The notes under the pieces are model-generated. The model made no database searches, had not been told where the DNA came from, and saw nothing but the letters and a program-made list of their open reading frames with translations. A DNA stretch of 64,000 bases from Stenotrophomonas maltophilia (lineage in GTDB: Bacteria > Pseudomonadota > Gammaproteobacteria > Xanthomonadales > Xanthomonadaceae). Position numbers and translations under genes: made by a program. Where the stretch lies: the NCBI RefSeq assembly GCF_004920835.1, contig NZ_QFHO01000025.1, forward strand, positions 1 through 64,000, in the 5' to 3' direction. Shown in pieces: positions 49,959 through 59,439 of the stretch (positions within the stretch are counted from its first letter, which is position 1; each line of letters starts with the position of its first letter).

Positions 49959-50843
49959 TCAGGGTTCGGTATAGCCGGCACAGTCCGGCAGCGCCTGGTC
50001 AGGATGGAACATCCCCTCCGCGAAGCGGAACAGCCGCGTGTAGCTGCACGCCGGATCCTGCTCGGTGCGCAGATCCTTCTTCTTCAGCGGCCCCTTCGCC
50101 AGCGAATCCTCGAAGCGTGAGACACCGGCAGGAAACCGTGTCGCCACGGTCTGGTAGCGCAGCACCGGCATGCCCTCGGCAGCCGTGTCCAGCGCCAGCT
50201 TCGCCGAGAAGCCGTATTCGTCGTGGCAGGCACCTGCGCGCTGCTTGATGTCCTGCTCGCTGAAACAGGCGCGGATCATCGCGTTGCCCAGCCATGGCAC
50301 GGTCAGCACGTCGTCGTCCACCTGGATGTCGTCCTGCAGGTGGCGCACGCGTGCCAACTGCAACGTAGATGCATCGGCACCACCGCCGGAATACATGCTG
50401 CTGAACGAGACGATGCCGCCCACCAGCACGTTCTGGCGGTCGCGCTGCTGCGGATCGGTCACCGACGCGTCGCTGCCAACACCCGGAGCCAGTCGCACGA
50501 TCCAAGGCCACAGCTTCAGATCACTTTCCTGCGGCACGTCGATGCTGACGTGGTAGGTGTGCGGCGTGCCCTGGCCCGGCACCTTCTCAAGCACTTCCAG
50601 CGCAGCCGGCCGATCACCATCCTCGGCAACCGGCTGCACACGCACGCACCAGCTGCCGTCCCGCGTGCAGTCATAGAGCCCCGCCGGTCCCTTCTCATTG
50701 GCGATCAGCACCTGCCCCAGCGGCTCCATCACATTGCCGACGGCATCGCGCTGATGCGGCAGGATCGAGCCCTGCGCCAACGCCAGCGCGGGAGTAGCCA
50801 GCAGTGTGGCGCACAGGGTCGCGCGGGCAACGATGGTGGGCAT
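49959..50843 (-). CDS. hypothetical exported protein
   Basis: Protein of 294 residues: signal peptide (LLATPALALAQ), then a beta-rich domain without recognised family. Cysteines in YDCTRDGSWCVRV, RACFSEQ, GACHDEYG and PACSYTR, DCAGY suggest disulfides. Function unknown; single gene flanked by repeat pairs. Confidence 0.6.
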   Translation of the reverse strand: MPTIVARATLCATLLATPALALAQGSILPHQRDAVGNVMEPLGQVLIANEKGPAGLYDCTRDGSWCVRVQPVAEDGDRPAALEVLEKVPGQGTPHTYHVSIDVPQESDLKLWPWIVRLAPGVGSDASVTDPQQRDRQNVLVGGIVSFSSMYSGGGADASTLQLARVRHLQDDIQVDDDVLTVPWLGNAMIRACFSEQDIKQRAGACHDEYGFSAKLALDTAAEGMPVLRYQTVATRFPAGVSRFEDSLAKGPLKKKDLRTEQDPACSYTRLFRFAEGMFHPDQALPDCAGYTEP

Positions 50844-50889
50844 GGAGGATATTCCTGCTCGTGGAATCCAGATGGTAACCGCTGCTCCG

Positions 50890-50954
50890 GTAGAGTCGAG
50901 CTTGCTCGACTGCTGTCTGTCGGGAAGAGCAGCCGAGCATAGGCTCGGCTCTAC
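50890..50954. repeat. inverted pair of GTAG repeats after dld
   Basis: GTAGAGTCGAGC-TT-GCTCGACT (50890-50911) and an inverted GAGCCGAGCC copy ending CTCTAC (50931-50954). Located 21 bases past the dld stop, so probably the 3' end of the lactate operon. Confidence 0.75.
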
Positions 50955-50975
50955 AGTAAAGCCACGTTGTATCCG

Positions 50976-52682
50976 TCAATGCCCACTACAGTCGCAGCCA
51001 CCCCAGCCCTTCGCTTTCGAGGTCTGTCCGATGCCGGGATTGAAGGTGTTGCTCGGGTCCAGCTGCTTGTAGAACCCCGCCAGCGCCGGCTTGGCCGGGT
51101 ACAGGTGGCCGACGTTGTGCTCGGCCGGGTACTCCGCACCGCGCTGGTCCAGCAGCGCCCACATCGCATGCTCGATGGCCATCGGATCTTCACCCTTGCG
51201 CGCGATGTAGTCCTGGTGGAACACGTGGCACAGGAAGTGCCCGTAATACAGCTTGTGCAGCAGGCGGCCGTCTATATCGGCCGGCAACTGCTCGAACCAG
51301 TCGGCATCATCCCGGCGCAGGGCAATATCCAGCGCCACGATGTCCTGCACCTGATCGCGATGCACTTCGCGGTAGCGCACCGCGGCACCGGCCACGGCGA
51401 AGCGATGCAGGAACGCCTTGCGTCCCTCTTCGGCCGTGCAGTGGAAGTAACCGCCCTCATGGTCGGCGAAGAAGCCGCGCAGCCAGGCCTCGGTTTCCGC
51501 TGCGTCCTGCGCGGAAACCTTCAGCAACAGATGATGCTCGTAACGCTGGCGGAACTCGCCCATGCGCTTGGGCAGGTGCGAGGGCAACAGACCGGTCAGC
51601 AATTGCATCATGCGGTCGGTGATACCGCGCAGGCCCAGCCGTTCGAACCAGCCATCAACCCGGCTCTTCAGTGCGAATGCGGCCGGAACGCGCGCGGTAC
51701 CGAGCTTGTCGATCAGCAGGAAACTGTCCTTGCCGTAGCGCTCGCCGATGTCATAGGCATCGCGGTGGATGTATTCGCCGGCAATCGGCAGGCGTTCGAA
51801 CCCGGTCAGCAGCTGGCGCCGGATCGCGGTGAGGCTGTCGGTGCGGTTACTTCCGATATAGAAGACCTCGGCGGACTCCTTCTCGAAGGTATCCAGGCGC
51901 ACCGCGAACACCGCAAGCTTGCCGGCCGAACCGGCAGCTTCGAAGTGGCGGCTGGGATCGGCGTTGAAGCGCGCCGGGGTATCGGCATCGACCCGCCGCA
52001 CTTCGTCGGCGTAGCGTGGATCGGAGGCGGCGCGGCCGTCGCCGTCACCCACGTCGGCAGCAGCATAGTCGCCGGCCTGCAGGCGCTGCAGGATCTGCTC
52101 GGGTGTATCACCCAGCGCGATACCCAGATGATTGACCAGCTGCAACTGGCCCTGCGCATCGACCTGCGCATACAGCGCCAGCTCGGTGTAGGCCGGGCCA
52201 CGGCGCACCAGCGCGCCACCGGAGTTGTTGCAGATGCCGCCCAGCACCGAGGCGCCGATGCAGGACGAACCGATCACCGAATGCGGTTCGCGGCCCAGTG
52301 GCGCCAGCGTCTGCTCCAGCCGGTCCAGCGTGGCGCCGGGCAGGCACAGCACCTGCCGGCCTTCGTTCAACAGCTGGATGCCGGTCAGGCGCAGCGTGCT
52401 GACCAGCACGATCGGCCGCCCGTAGTCGTTGCCATCCGGGGTTGAGCCACCCGTCAGGCCGGTGTTGGCTGCCTGCAGGATGATCGCCGCTCCGCCCTGC
52501 ACCGCCGCCTGCAGCACACGCCACAGTTCCAGCAGCGTGCCCGGGCGCACCACCGCCAGCACCGGGCCATCACCGAAACGATAGCCACGGCGGAAACGGC
52601 GCGTGGCCTTGTCGCCGGTCAGTACGTGGCCGCTGCCGACTGCGTCGCGCAACTGCGCCAGCATGGCATCGTGACCACTCAT
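50976..52682 (-). CDS. dld: quinone-dependent D-lactate dehydrogenase
   Basis: Peripheral membrane FAD enzyme of 568 residues, oxidising D-lactate to pyruvate with electrons to quinone. FAD-binding type 4 domain at about 35-210 ([51 protein letters not shown]); the rest is the Dld substrate and membrane-binding domains ([35 protein letters not shown]). ATG overlaps the lldD TGA (4 bases). Confidence 0.92.
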   Translation of the reverse strand: MSGHDAMLAQLRDAVGSGHVLTGDKATRRFRRGYRFGDGPVLAVVRPGTLLELWRVLQAAVQGGAAIILQAANTGLTGGSTPDGNDYGRPIVLVSTLRLTGIQLLNEGRQVLCLPGATLDRLEQTLAPLGREPHSVIGSSCIGASVLGGICNNSGGALVRRGPAYTELALYAQVDAQGQLQLVNHLGIALGDTPEQILQRLQAGDYAAADVGDGDGRAASDPRYADEVRRVDADTPARFNADPSRHFEAAGSAGKLAVFAVRLDTFEKESAEVFYIGSNRTDSLTAIRRQLLTGFERLPIAGEYIHRDAYDIGERYGKDSFLLIDKLGTARVPAAFALKSRVDGWFERLGLRGITDRMMQLLTGLLPSHLPKRMGEFRQRYEHHLLLKVSAQDAAETEAWLRGFFADHEGGYFHCTAEEGRKAFLHRFAVAGAAVRYREVHRDQVQDIVALDIALRRDDADWFEQLPADIDGRLLHKLYYGHFLCHVFHQDYIARKGEDPMAIEHAMWALLDQRGAEYPAEHNVGHLYPAKPALAGFYKQLDPSNTFNPGIGQTSKAKGWGGCDCSGH

Positions 52683-53818
52683 GGCAGGCTGACCAGCGAA
52701 TCGCGGCCGATATCGGCGATGCGGCGCGCGCCCGTCAGGGTCATCGCCACGCGCATTTCCTTGGCGATCAGGTCCAGCAGGTTGGCCACGCCGGCCTCGC
52801 CCTGCGCGGCAAGAGCGTAGACGAAGGCACGGCCCAGCAGCACGGTGTCGGCACCGAGCGCCAGCATGCGCACCACGTCCAAGCCGGTACGGATGCCGGA
52901 ATCGGCGAGGATCTTCAGGTCGCCCTGCACCGCATCGGCGATGGCCGGCAGTGCGCGTGCGGTGGACAGCACGCCATCGAGCTGGCGGCCACCGTGGTTG
53001 GAAACCACGATGCCATCGGCCCCGAACTTGACCGCATCACGCGCGTCATCCGGGTCAAGGATGCCCTTGATCACCATCGGGCCCTTCCAGAACTCGCGGA
53101 TCCACTCCAGGTCCTTCCACGAAATCGAGGGATCGAAGTTGCTGCCCAGCCAGCCGATATAGTCCTCCAGCCCGGTCGGGTTGCCACGGTAGGTGGAGAT
53201 GTTTCCCAGGTCGTGCGGGCGGCCGAACAGGCCCACGTCCCACGCCCAGTGCGGGTGGGTGATGGCCTGGCCGATACGGCGCAGCGAGGCGTTCGGGCCG
53301 CTCATGCCCGAGTGCGCGTCACGATAGCGCGCGCCCGGCACCGGCATGTCCACAGTGAACACCAGGGTAGTCACGCCGGCGGCCTGCGCGCGCTCCAGCG
53401 CGTTACGCATGAAGCCACGGTCGCGCAGCACATACAGCTGGAACCACATCGGTCGCTGGATCGCCGGTGCCACTTCCTCGATCGGGCACACCGACACGGT
53501 GGACAGGGTGAACGGGATGCCGCGGCTGTCGGCCGCGCGCGCCGCCTGTACTTCACCGCGTCGGGCATACATGCCGGTCAGGCCGACAGGCGCCAGCGCC
53601 ACCGGCATCGCCAGCTTTTCGCCGAACAACTCGGTTTCCAGGCTCAGGTCGGACATGTTGCGCAGGATGCGCTGGCGCAGCGCGATGTCGGACAGGTCGG
53701 AAACATTGCGCTTCAGCGTGTGCTCGGCATACGCGCCGCCATCGATGTAGTGGAACAGGAACGGCGGCAGCCGGCGTTGCGCTGCGGCACGGTAATCGGT
53801 GGAGGCGGAGATGATCAT
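52679..53818 (-). CDS. lldD: L-lactate dehydrogenase (FMN, quinone-dependent)
   Basis: FMN alpha-hydroxy acid dehydrogenase of 379 residues. Active-site signature SNHGGRQLD (His base and Arg), FMN contacts in [26 protein letters not shown] and [20 protein letters not shown]. Oxidises L-lactate to pyruvate at the membrane. ATG 53818 starts [13 protein letters not shown] as in LldD. Coupled to dld by ATGA; 4 bases after lldR. Confidence 0.93.
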   Translation of the reverse strand: MIISASTDYRAAAQRRLPPFLFHYIDGGAYAEHTLKRNVSDLSDIALRQRILRNMSDLSLETELFGEKLAMPVALAPVGLTGMYARRGEVQAARAADSRGIPFTLSTVSVCPIEEVAPAIQRPMWFQLYVLRDRGFMRNALERAQAAGVTTLVFTVDMPVPGARYRDAHSGMSGPNASLRRIGQAITHPHWAWDVGLFGRPHDLGNISTYRGNPTGLEDYIGWLGSNFDPSISWKDLEWIREFWKGPMVIKGILDPDDARDAVKFGADGIVVSNHGGRQLDGVLSTARALPAIADAVQGDLKILADSGIRTGLDVVRMLALGADTVLLGRAFVYALAAQGEAGVANLLDLIAKEMRVAMTLTGARRIADIGRDSLVSLP

Positions 53819-53822
53819 GGGG

Positions 53823-54587
53823 TCAACCGTGTGGGGAAGGTAGACGCGAGGCCCGCGCACGCCGGGCTTCGTTGTCATCGAGGGCGCGCAGCGTGGTGTG
53901 CACGAACTCGAGGTGGGCATGCGCCGCGGCGCGCGCGCGTTCGGGATCACCTGCCAGCACCGCATCCATCATCTCGCGGTGCTGGTCGGACAGCGGCGAG
54001 AAGGTCCTCGCCGAGGTGTAGAGCTTTTCGCGGCTCTGCGAGATGTTGGTCTGCAGCAGCTCGAACAGGCCGCGCATCACCTGCAGCAGCACCAGGTTGT
54101 GCGAGGCCTCAGCGATGGACAGGTGGAAGGCCGCGTCAGCCTCCGCTTCACCGGTGGGGTCGTCCTTGCCGTGCGCGTCCATCATGGTCTGGAAGGCCTG
54201 CGCGATACGCGTGCGGTCCTCGTCGGTGGCACGCAGCGCTGCATGCCAGGCGGTGGCACCTTCCAGCGCGTGGCGGATCTCCAGCACGTCGAAACGGTAT
54301 TCCGGGTCGCCCTGGAACAGCGGCAGATAGGGCGCCAGCGGTTCATCCAGCGCCTGCCGTGCGCGTGCCGCGGGTTCGGCCACGTAGGTGCCGCCACCAA
54401 CCCGTGCGGTCAGCAGGCCCTGGCTGGCCAGCTGCGCGATGGCCTCGCGCAACGCCGTGCGCGAGACCCCCAGCTGCACCGCCAGGGTACGCTCGGCCGG
54501 AAGCCGGTCACCCGGTTGCAGCCGTTGTTCCTGCACCAGGCCGCGCAGCTGCGCGGCCACCTTGTCCGAAATACGTTGCGTGCTCAT
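53823..54587 (-). CDS. lldR: lactate-responsive GntR/FCD regulator LldR
   Basis: Regulator of 254 residues. GntR winged helix at 1-75 ([40 protein letters not shown]), FCD effector domain with metal-binding His in [12 protein letters not shown] and AAAHAHLEF. LldR represses the lactate genes and is released or switched by lactate. ATG 54587 matches family length. Sits inside the operon as in E. coli lldPRD. Confidence 0.88.
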   Translation of the reverse strand: MSTQRISDKVAAQLRGLVQEQRLQPGDRLPAERTLAVQLGVSRTALREAIAQLASQGLLTARVGGGTYVAEPAARARQALDEPLAPYLPLFQGDPEYRFDVLEIRHALEGATAWHAALRATDEDRTRIAQAFQTMMDAHGKDDPTGEAEADAAFHLSIAEASHNLVLLQVMRGLFELLQTNISQSREKLYTSARTFSPLSDQHREMMDAVLAGDPERARAAAHAHLEFVHTTLRALDDNEARRARASRLPSPHG

Positions 54588-54640
54588 GGCGCCATTGTGG
54601 CCCGAAGCGCGTAACAGAGGGTCAGACCACGCGGCATGGC

Positions 54641-56299
54641 TCAGGGAATCATCCAGGTCAGCCAGTAGGCCTGGGCCAGGGTGATCAGGCCAACCATCGT
54701 AGTGAAGATCAGGCTGTGCTTGACCGTGAAACGGAACAAGTCCGATTCCTTGCCGGCCAGGCCGACCGCCGCGCAGGCAATGGCGATCGACTGCGGCGAG
54801 ATCATCTTGCCGGTGACACCGCCGGTGGTATTGGCGGCCACCAGCAGCACGTCGGATACGCCGATCTGCTGCGCGGTGGTGGCCTGCAGTGCAGAGAACA
54901 GCGCATTGGACGAGGTATCCGAACCGGTCAGGAACACGCCCAGCCAACCCAGGAACGGCGAGAAGAACGGGAATGCGTCGCCGGTGTGCGCCAATGCCAG
55001 CGCCAGCGTTGCCGACAGGCCCGAATAGTTGGCGATGAAGGCAAAGGCCAGCACCATGCCGATCGAGTAGATCGGCATGCGCAGCTCACGCACGGTTTCG
55101 CCGAAGGTCTGCAGCGCCGAACGGGCTGGCATGCGCAGCGCGATGATCGCGATCACCGCGGCCAGGATGATCGAGGTACCGGTGGCCGAGAACCAATCAA
55201 ACTTGTACACCGCCTCGTAGCTGAGCGGTGCATCCACGATCGGCGGCATCTTCTGCACCATCTGGTCCAGGCCCGGCACCGGGATCTTCAGCACCCAGCT
55301 TTCCAGCGGGCCGCCCGCCGCGAACAGCGACTTGAACGGTTTGATGCTCCACAGCGTGACCATCGCGGTGAGGATCAGGAACGGCGACCATGCCTTGGCG
55401 ATCTGGCCGACGCTGTGCCGCGGCGCCTCCATTGCCTGTGCGGCCGCCTCAGCGCTGGTTTCGGTATCGAAGCGGAAGATCCGTACCGGCTTCCAGCGGC
55501 GCAGGAACAGGGTCAGGCAGACCAGCGACGCCAGCGAGGCGGTGATGTCCGGCAGCTCCGGGCCGATGAAGTTGGAGGTCAGGTACTGGGCGATGGCGAA
55601 CGAACCGCCGGCCACCAGCACCGCCGGCCAGGTTTCCTTGATGCCGCGCCAGCCGTCCATGATCGCCATGATCCAGAACAGCACGATGACAGTCAGGAAC
55701 GGCAGCTGGCGGCCGGCCATCTGGCCGATCTCGAAGGCATCCAGGCCGGTCACCTGCCCTGCCACGATGATCGGGATGCCCATTGCGCCGAACGCCACTG
55801 GCGCGGTGTTGACGATCAGGCACAGGCCGGCCGCATACAGCGGCTTGAAGCCCAGCCCGACCAGCAGCGCGGCGGTGATTGCCACCGGCGCACCAAACCC
55901 GGCTGCACCTTCCAGGAAGGCGCCGAAGGCAAAGCCGACCATCAGCATCTGCAATCGCTGGTCCTCGGTGACCGACAGGATCGAGGCACGGATGATGTCG
56001 AACTGGCCGGTCTTGACCGAAACCTTGTACAGGAACACCGCGCCGATGATGATCCAGGCGATCGGCCACAGGCCGTAGACGAAGCCGAAGCCGGCCGCGC
56101 CCAGCGCCTGCGCCACCGGCATGCGATAGAACAGCAGGGCCACACCCAGCGCGATGGCCACGGTAATCGTGCCGGCGAGCCAGCCCTTCATGCGCAGCAC
56201 CGCCAGGGCGATGAAGAAGAACGCGATCGGCAGCAGCGCGATCAGGCTGGACAACCACAGGTTGCCGGCGGGGTCGTACAGGTGTTGCCAGGGCTGCAT
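54641..56299 (-). CDS. lldP: L-lactate permease
   Basis: Lactate permease of 552 residues with at least 12 membrane segments. Family motifs: [75 protein letters not shown]. Imports lactate (and glycolate) with protons for LldD and Dld. ATG 56299 gives the usual [13 protein letters not shown] start. First gene of the operon, preceded by twin operators. Confidence 0.93.
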   Translation of the reverse strand: MQPWQHLYDPAGNLWLSSLIALLPIAFFFIALAVLRMKGWLAGTITVAIALGVALLFYRMPVAQALGAAGFGFVYGLWPIAWIIIGAVFLYKVSVKTGQFDIIRASILSVTEDQRLQMLMVGFAFGAFLEGAAGFGAPVAITAALLVGLGFKPLYAAGLCLIVNTAPVAFGAMGIPIIVAGQVTGLDAFEIGQMAGRQLPFLTVIVLFWIMAIMDGWRGIKETWPAVLVAGGSFAIAQYLTSNFIGPELPDITASLASLVCLTLFLRRWKPVRIFRFDTETSAEAAAQAMEAPRHSVGQIAKAWSPFLILTAMVTLWSIKPFKSLFAAGGPLESWVLKIPVPGLDQMVQKMPPIVDAPLSYEAVYKFDWFSATGTSIILAAVIAIIALRMPARSALQTFGETVRELRMPIYSIGMVLAFAFIANYSGLSATLALALAHTGDAFPFFSPFLGWLGVFLTGSDTSSNALFSALQATTAQQIGVSDVLLVAANTTGGVTGKMISPQSIAIACAAVGLAGKESDLFRFTVKHSLIFTTMVGLITLAQAYWLTWMIP

Positions 56300-56361
56300 G
56301 AAGGCTCTCGACTGGGGCGGGATGTGCTCCACCGCAGGCGGTGGGTCGCCGTGGCCGATAC

Positions 56362-56380
56362 TTATTGGTCGTACCAATAA
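56362..56380. promoter_or_regulatory. LldR operator 1
   Basis: TTATTGGTCGTACCAATAA, a perfect 8-3-8 dyad with the TNGT-N3-ACNA core of FCD-type GntR regulators, 63 bases before the lldP start. Confidence 0.8.
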
Positions 56381-56460
56381 GTCATATCAGCGAACCACGT
56401 GGAGCGGATTTAACCGCCACTCCGGCGAAGCGCCTATTAGACCATAGAGCTAGATGCCAT

Positions 56461-56474
56461 ATTGGTCTTACCAT
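56461..56474. promoter_or_regulatory. LldR operator 2
   Basis: ATTGGTCTTACCAT holds the same TGGT-N3-ACCA core. Its centre is about 97 bp upstream of operator 1, so a bound dimer pair could loop the promoter DNA as described for E. coli lldPRD. Confidence 0.65.
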
Positions 56475-56487
56475 TCGCACAACATCA

Positions 56488-56553
56488 GGGTCAGAGCCCC
56501 TTCGGGGATCCGACCCTGCCAGGCACCCGGGATCGGATCCCCGAAGGGGCTCT
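56488..56553. terminator. long inverted repeat (GGGTCAGAGCCCC family)
   Basis: Arms 56493-56512 and 56534-56553 are perfect 20-base complements around a 21-base loop. It lies 27 bases past the stop of the minus-strand MgtC-like gene and probably insulates it from the lldP promoter. Shares GGTCAGAGCCC with 37675-37713. Confidence 0.75.
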
Positions 56554-56579
56554 GGTCCATCCCCAGACCACCTCGCCAG

Positions 56580-57029
56580 TCAGATCTTCTTCTCCAGCCG
56601 CCGCATCACCGCCAGCACCAGCACGCACAGCACGCTCACTCCAATGGCAATCACATACTTGCCGATACCCACCGCAATCCCGATGGCCGCGGCCATGATC
56701 AGCGAGCTGGCAGTGGTCAGGCCGCTTACCTGGTCCTCGCGTGAGCCGCGCAGGATGGTGCCGGCGGCGACGAAGCCCACACAGGCAACCACTGCTTCAA
56801 TCAGGCGCACCGGGTCGACCTGCAGCAGGTCACGGTAGCGCTCCTGCTGGAAGTGCTCGGCCACCGAATCACCGAGGCCGACGATCAGTGCGGCCGCACC
56901 GGCAATCAACATGTGGGTGCGCAGGCCGGCGGCGTGCTTGCCCATTTCGCGCTCGACGCCGAGTACCCCGCCGAACAGCATCGCTGCGGCCACGCGCAGC
57001 AGGATCGAGACATCCTGGGTGAGTTCCAT
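56580..57029 (-). CDS. short MgtC/SapB-family membrane protein
   Basis: Protein of 149 residues, four to five membrane segments with the MgtC motifs FGGVLGVEREMGKHAAGLRT and CVGFVAAGTILRG. It lacks the soluble C-terminal domain found in the paralogue at 9872-10588, as in SapB/YhiD-type proteins. GGAG is 7 bases before the ATG. Single gene. Confidence 0.85.
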   Translation of the reverse strand: MELTQDVSILLRVAAAMLFGGVLGVEREMGKHAAGLRTHMLIAGAAALIVGLGDSVAEHFQQERYRDLLQVDPVRLIEAVVACVGFVAAGTILRGSREDQVSGLTTASSLIMAAAIGIAVGIGKYVIAIGVSVLCVLVLAVMRRLEKKI

Positions 57030-57158
57030 GGGCAAGCTCCGGGAGTTTTCCGGAGCGTTGCGCAGCAGCCGTGGCACAGCGGTGAAGGCCACACCACAGC
57101 CCGTTCACCCGGTATCGCCGGGCCATGCCCGGCGTCACTGTCGCCTGCGATCACCGCA

Positions 57159-57917
57159 TCATTGCGCCAGATAGCCACCATCGATGGCGTAGTACGCGCC
57201 GGTCGCGAACGAGGCATCGTCGCTGGCCAGCCAGGCAACCAGCGCCGCCACTTCCTCGGCCGTGCCCAGCCGTTTCAACGCATGGCGCCCTTCCAGCGTC
57301 GCGCGCACCTTGGCATCCATCTTGTCCAGCAGCGGCGTGCTGATGAAACCCGGGCCGACCGCGTTGACACGGATGCCGTCGGCGGCATGTTCCCAGGCAG
57401 CGGTCTGGGTCAGCCCCACCACGCCGTGCTTGGCCGCCACGTACGCAGTGGAACCGGCATAGCCCACCTGGCCCAGGATCGAGGCCATGTTGATGATGCT
57501 GCCACCGGAACCTGCCGCACGCATCGCCTGGATCTGCGCACGCTGGCACAGGAATACGCTGGTCAGGTTGACGTCGATCACGCGCTGCCATCCCTCCACC
57601 GGATAGTCACCACTGCTGGCAGCCGGCCCACTGATGCCCGCATTGTTGACCGCGATGTGCACACCGCCCAGTTCCTTCACCGTACGCTGCACCGCCGCTT
57701 CGACGGCCGCATCATCGGTCACGTCCAGCGCGATGCCGATCGCCTGCACGCCGCTGCCCTGCAATTGCGCCACCGTGGCATCAACTGCCTCCTGCTTCAG
57801 GTCCCATACCGAAATACGCGCACCGGATGCGGCAAGGGTCTGCGCGACCGCCAGACCGATGCCGGATACACCGCCGGTCACGATCGCGGTCTTGCCGGTG
57901 AGCTGGTAATCAATCAT
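57159..57917 (-). CDS. short-chain dehydrogenase/reductase
   Basis: Classical SDR of 252 residues: cofactor loop TGGVSGIGLA, NNAGIS, catalytic Ser (NMASILGQVG) and YVAAK, and IDGGYLAQ at the end. Asp after beta-2 (VWDLKQEA) suggests NAD rather than NADP. Resembles FabG/3-hydroxybutyrate or sugar dehydrogenases; substrate unknown. Divergent from an AraC-type regulator. Confidence 0.85.
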   Translation of the reverse strand: MIDYQLTGKTAIVTGGVSGIGLAVAQTLAASGARISVWDLKQEAVDATVAQLQGSGVQAIGIALDVTDDAAVEAAVQRTVKELGGVHIAVNNAGISGPAASSGDYPVEGWQRVIDVNLTSVFLCQRAQIQAMRAAGSGGSIINMASILGQVGYAGSTAYVAAKHGVVGLTQTAAWEHAADGIRVNAVGPGFISTPLLDKMDAKVRATLEGRHALKRLGTAEEVAALVAWLASDDASFATGAYYAIDGGYLAQ

Positions 57918-58363
57918 CTGTGCTCTCCATCTGTGGGGGATCAGTGCGGCCTGTCGCCGTTAACCCCTCACGCTACGCCTCCGCCTGTGATGGCCCAGCA
58001 GACAGCGTGTCCACAGGCGATCGTTCCATCGATAAAACCTCAACCCAAGTTGATGTATGGAATTACGTACGGATATGCAGGCAAAACGCCGCCGTATGTT
58101 CTACGAAGCATTCAACTTGGCCGTATTGATCAATGGTTTTGACCATCTCGAAATCAAATGTGGGTGAATCGCGGCGACAATGGGAAACGCTTCCAGTTTC
58201 TTTGACACATTCATTCCAATCTGGCGTTTCCCCAGCCCTTCCAGATACCGCCTCCGACGCGTCGCAGCGTGTCCACGCAGGTATCGATCGGAAATGCATC
58301 TGCATTGCAGATGCGCATGGGTCAGGTGCTGCCAGTGTCCACCTCCAATGCAAGTGCCGAGCA
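57918..58363. other. intergenic region between SDR and AraC genes
   Basis: About 445 bases, AT-richer around 58030-58200, with no supported gene. It contains the exact dyad GCATCTGCA-T-TGCAGATGC (58296-58314), 50 bases before the AraC-type start, a candidate operator or 5' hairpin. Confidence 0.6.
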
Positions 58364-59317
58364 ATGTCCCGATACTTCACCTTTGCCGATTACCGCCGCT
58401 TCGGCCACCGCCACGGCTTCGACTACCGCGCCGATCCGGAACACCTGCGCGATGACCAGTGGGCCGGCCACGGCGAGGTCAACGAACAGTTCCTGCGCGG
58501 TGGCATGAGCCTGATCGCCTCCGACGTCCATAATCGTTTCCCGTATGTGGCAACCGCCCAGCAGAGTCCCGGCCTGGCCATCCGCGTGATGTTGCAGGGC
58601 CAGGTCGATGTACGTGTTCCGCGCCGCCCCGGATTTACCCTGCGCGCCGGCACCGCCATGACTGCCCACCACCGCGAGCAGGTCGAAATGACCGGTGCAC
58701 ATCCGGGTGAGACACGAATGCGCGGGGTCAGCGTCATGGTGCCGGCCAAGATCGATCCGGACCTGTTCCAGCTGCCGCAGCTGGAGACTGCGCTCAGCAC
58801 TCACCTGGAGTGCCGTCATTGGGCGATTCCGCACACCCTGTTGCCGGTGCTGGGACAGTTGTTCGACAGCCCCTGGCAGGACGGCATCGACGCGTTGTGG
58901 CGCGAAGGCGTGGCCCTGCAGCTGCTGGCCGTTGGCCTGCAAGCCGAAGATCTGCAGACCGACCAGGTGCGCGCATTGCGCGCGGGCCAGCGCGAGCGAC
59001 TGGAACGCGTACGCGCCTACCTGCATGACGATCCGAGCCACACCCACAGCCTTGTCGAACTGGCCCAGCTGGCCTGCATGAGCCCGAGCTCGCTGCGCCG
59101 CCACTTTGCCCAGCAATATGGCTGCTCGGTGTTCGACTACCTGCACGAGCAGCGCATGCGCCACGCCGAACAAGGCCTGCGCGAGGACGGTTGGACCGTC
59201 GAGCAGGCTGCGGCCGCCAGTGGTTACCGCCACCCCAGCAACTTCGCTGCCGCGTTCCGCAAGCGTTTCGGACTGGTACCCAGCCGCTGGCGCACCGGTC
59301 CGTCGAAGGTAGGCTGA
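58364..59317 (+). CDS. AraC-family regulator (PchR-like)
   Basis: Regulator of 317 residues. The C-terminal AraC helix-turn-helix pair is clear (HSLVELAQLACMSPSSLRRH, VEQAAAASGYRHPSNFAAAF, RKRFGLVPSRWR). The N-terminal part (GLAIRVMLQGQVDVRVPRRP) resembles PchR-type siderophore regulators. ATG 58364 has a weak ribosome-binding site; a much longer upstream frame is not supported. No siderophore gene is adjacent, so the target may be the divergent SDR. Confidence 0.8.
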   Translation: MSRYFTFADYRRFGHRHGFDYRADPEHLRDDQWAGHGEVNEQFLRGGMSLIASDVHNRFPYVATAQQSPGLAIRVMLQGQVDVRVPRRPGFTLRAGTAMTAHHREQVEMTGAHPGETRMRGVSVMVPAKIDPDLFQLPQLETALSTHLECRHWAIPHTLLPVLGQLFDSPWQDGIDALWREGVALQLLAVGLQAEDLQTDQVRALRAGQRERLERVRAYLHDDPSHTHSLVELAQLACMSPSSLRRHFAQQYGCSVFDYLHEQRMRHAEQGLREDGWTVEQAAAASGYRHPSNFAAAFRKRFGLVPSRWRTGPSKVG

Positions 59318-59335
59318 AGGCCCGTGCCCTGGCAG

Positions 59336-59397
59336 GTGTCGACCTTGGTCGACACGCTTTCACACCACCGCGGATGCCGGCCAGCGGCCGGCACTAC
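59336..59397. repeat. GTGTCGACC dyad and inverted SMAG repeat
   Basis: GTGTCGACC-TT-GGTCGACAC (59336-59355, with GCAG instead of GTAG before it) and a minus-strand SMAG copy (59375-59397, ending GGCACTAC). They lie between the convergent AraC and ester hydrolase genes. Confidence 0.8.
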
Positions 59398-59439
59398 CGC
59401 AGCCGCCAGGCATCGCGCACCCGGCGTACCTCATCAACC

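Noticed and set aside
52994-56380. 1128-codon plus-strand frame
   Set aside because: Antisense to lldD, lldR and lldP, which are clear families; it spans three genes and is compositionally Arg/Gly/His-rich.
56454-56838. plus-strand frames opposite the short MgtC gene
   Set aside because: They run through the lldP operator and hairpin and are shadows of the MgtC-like gene.
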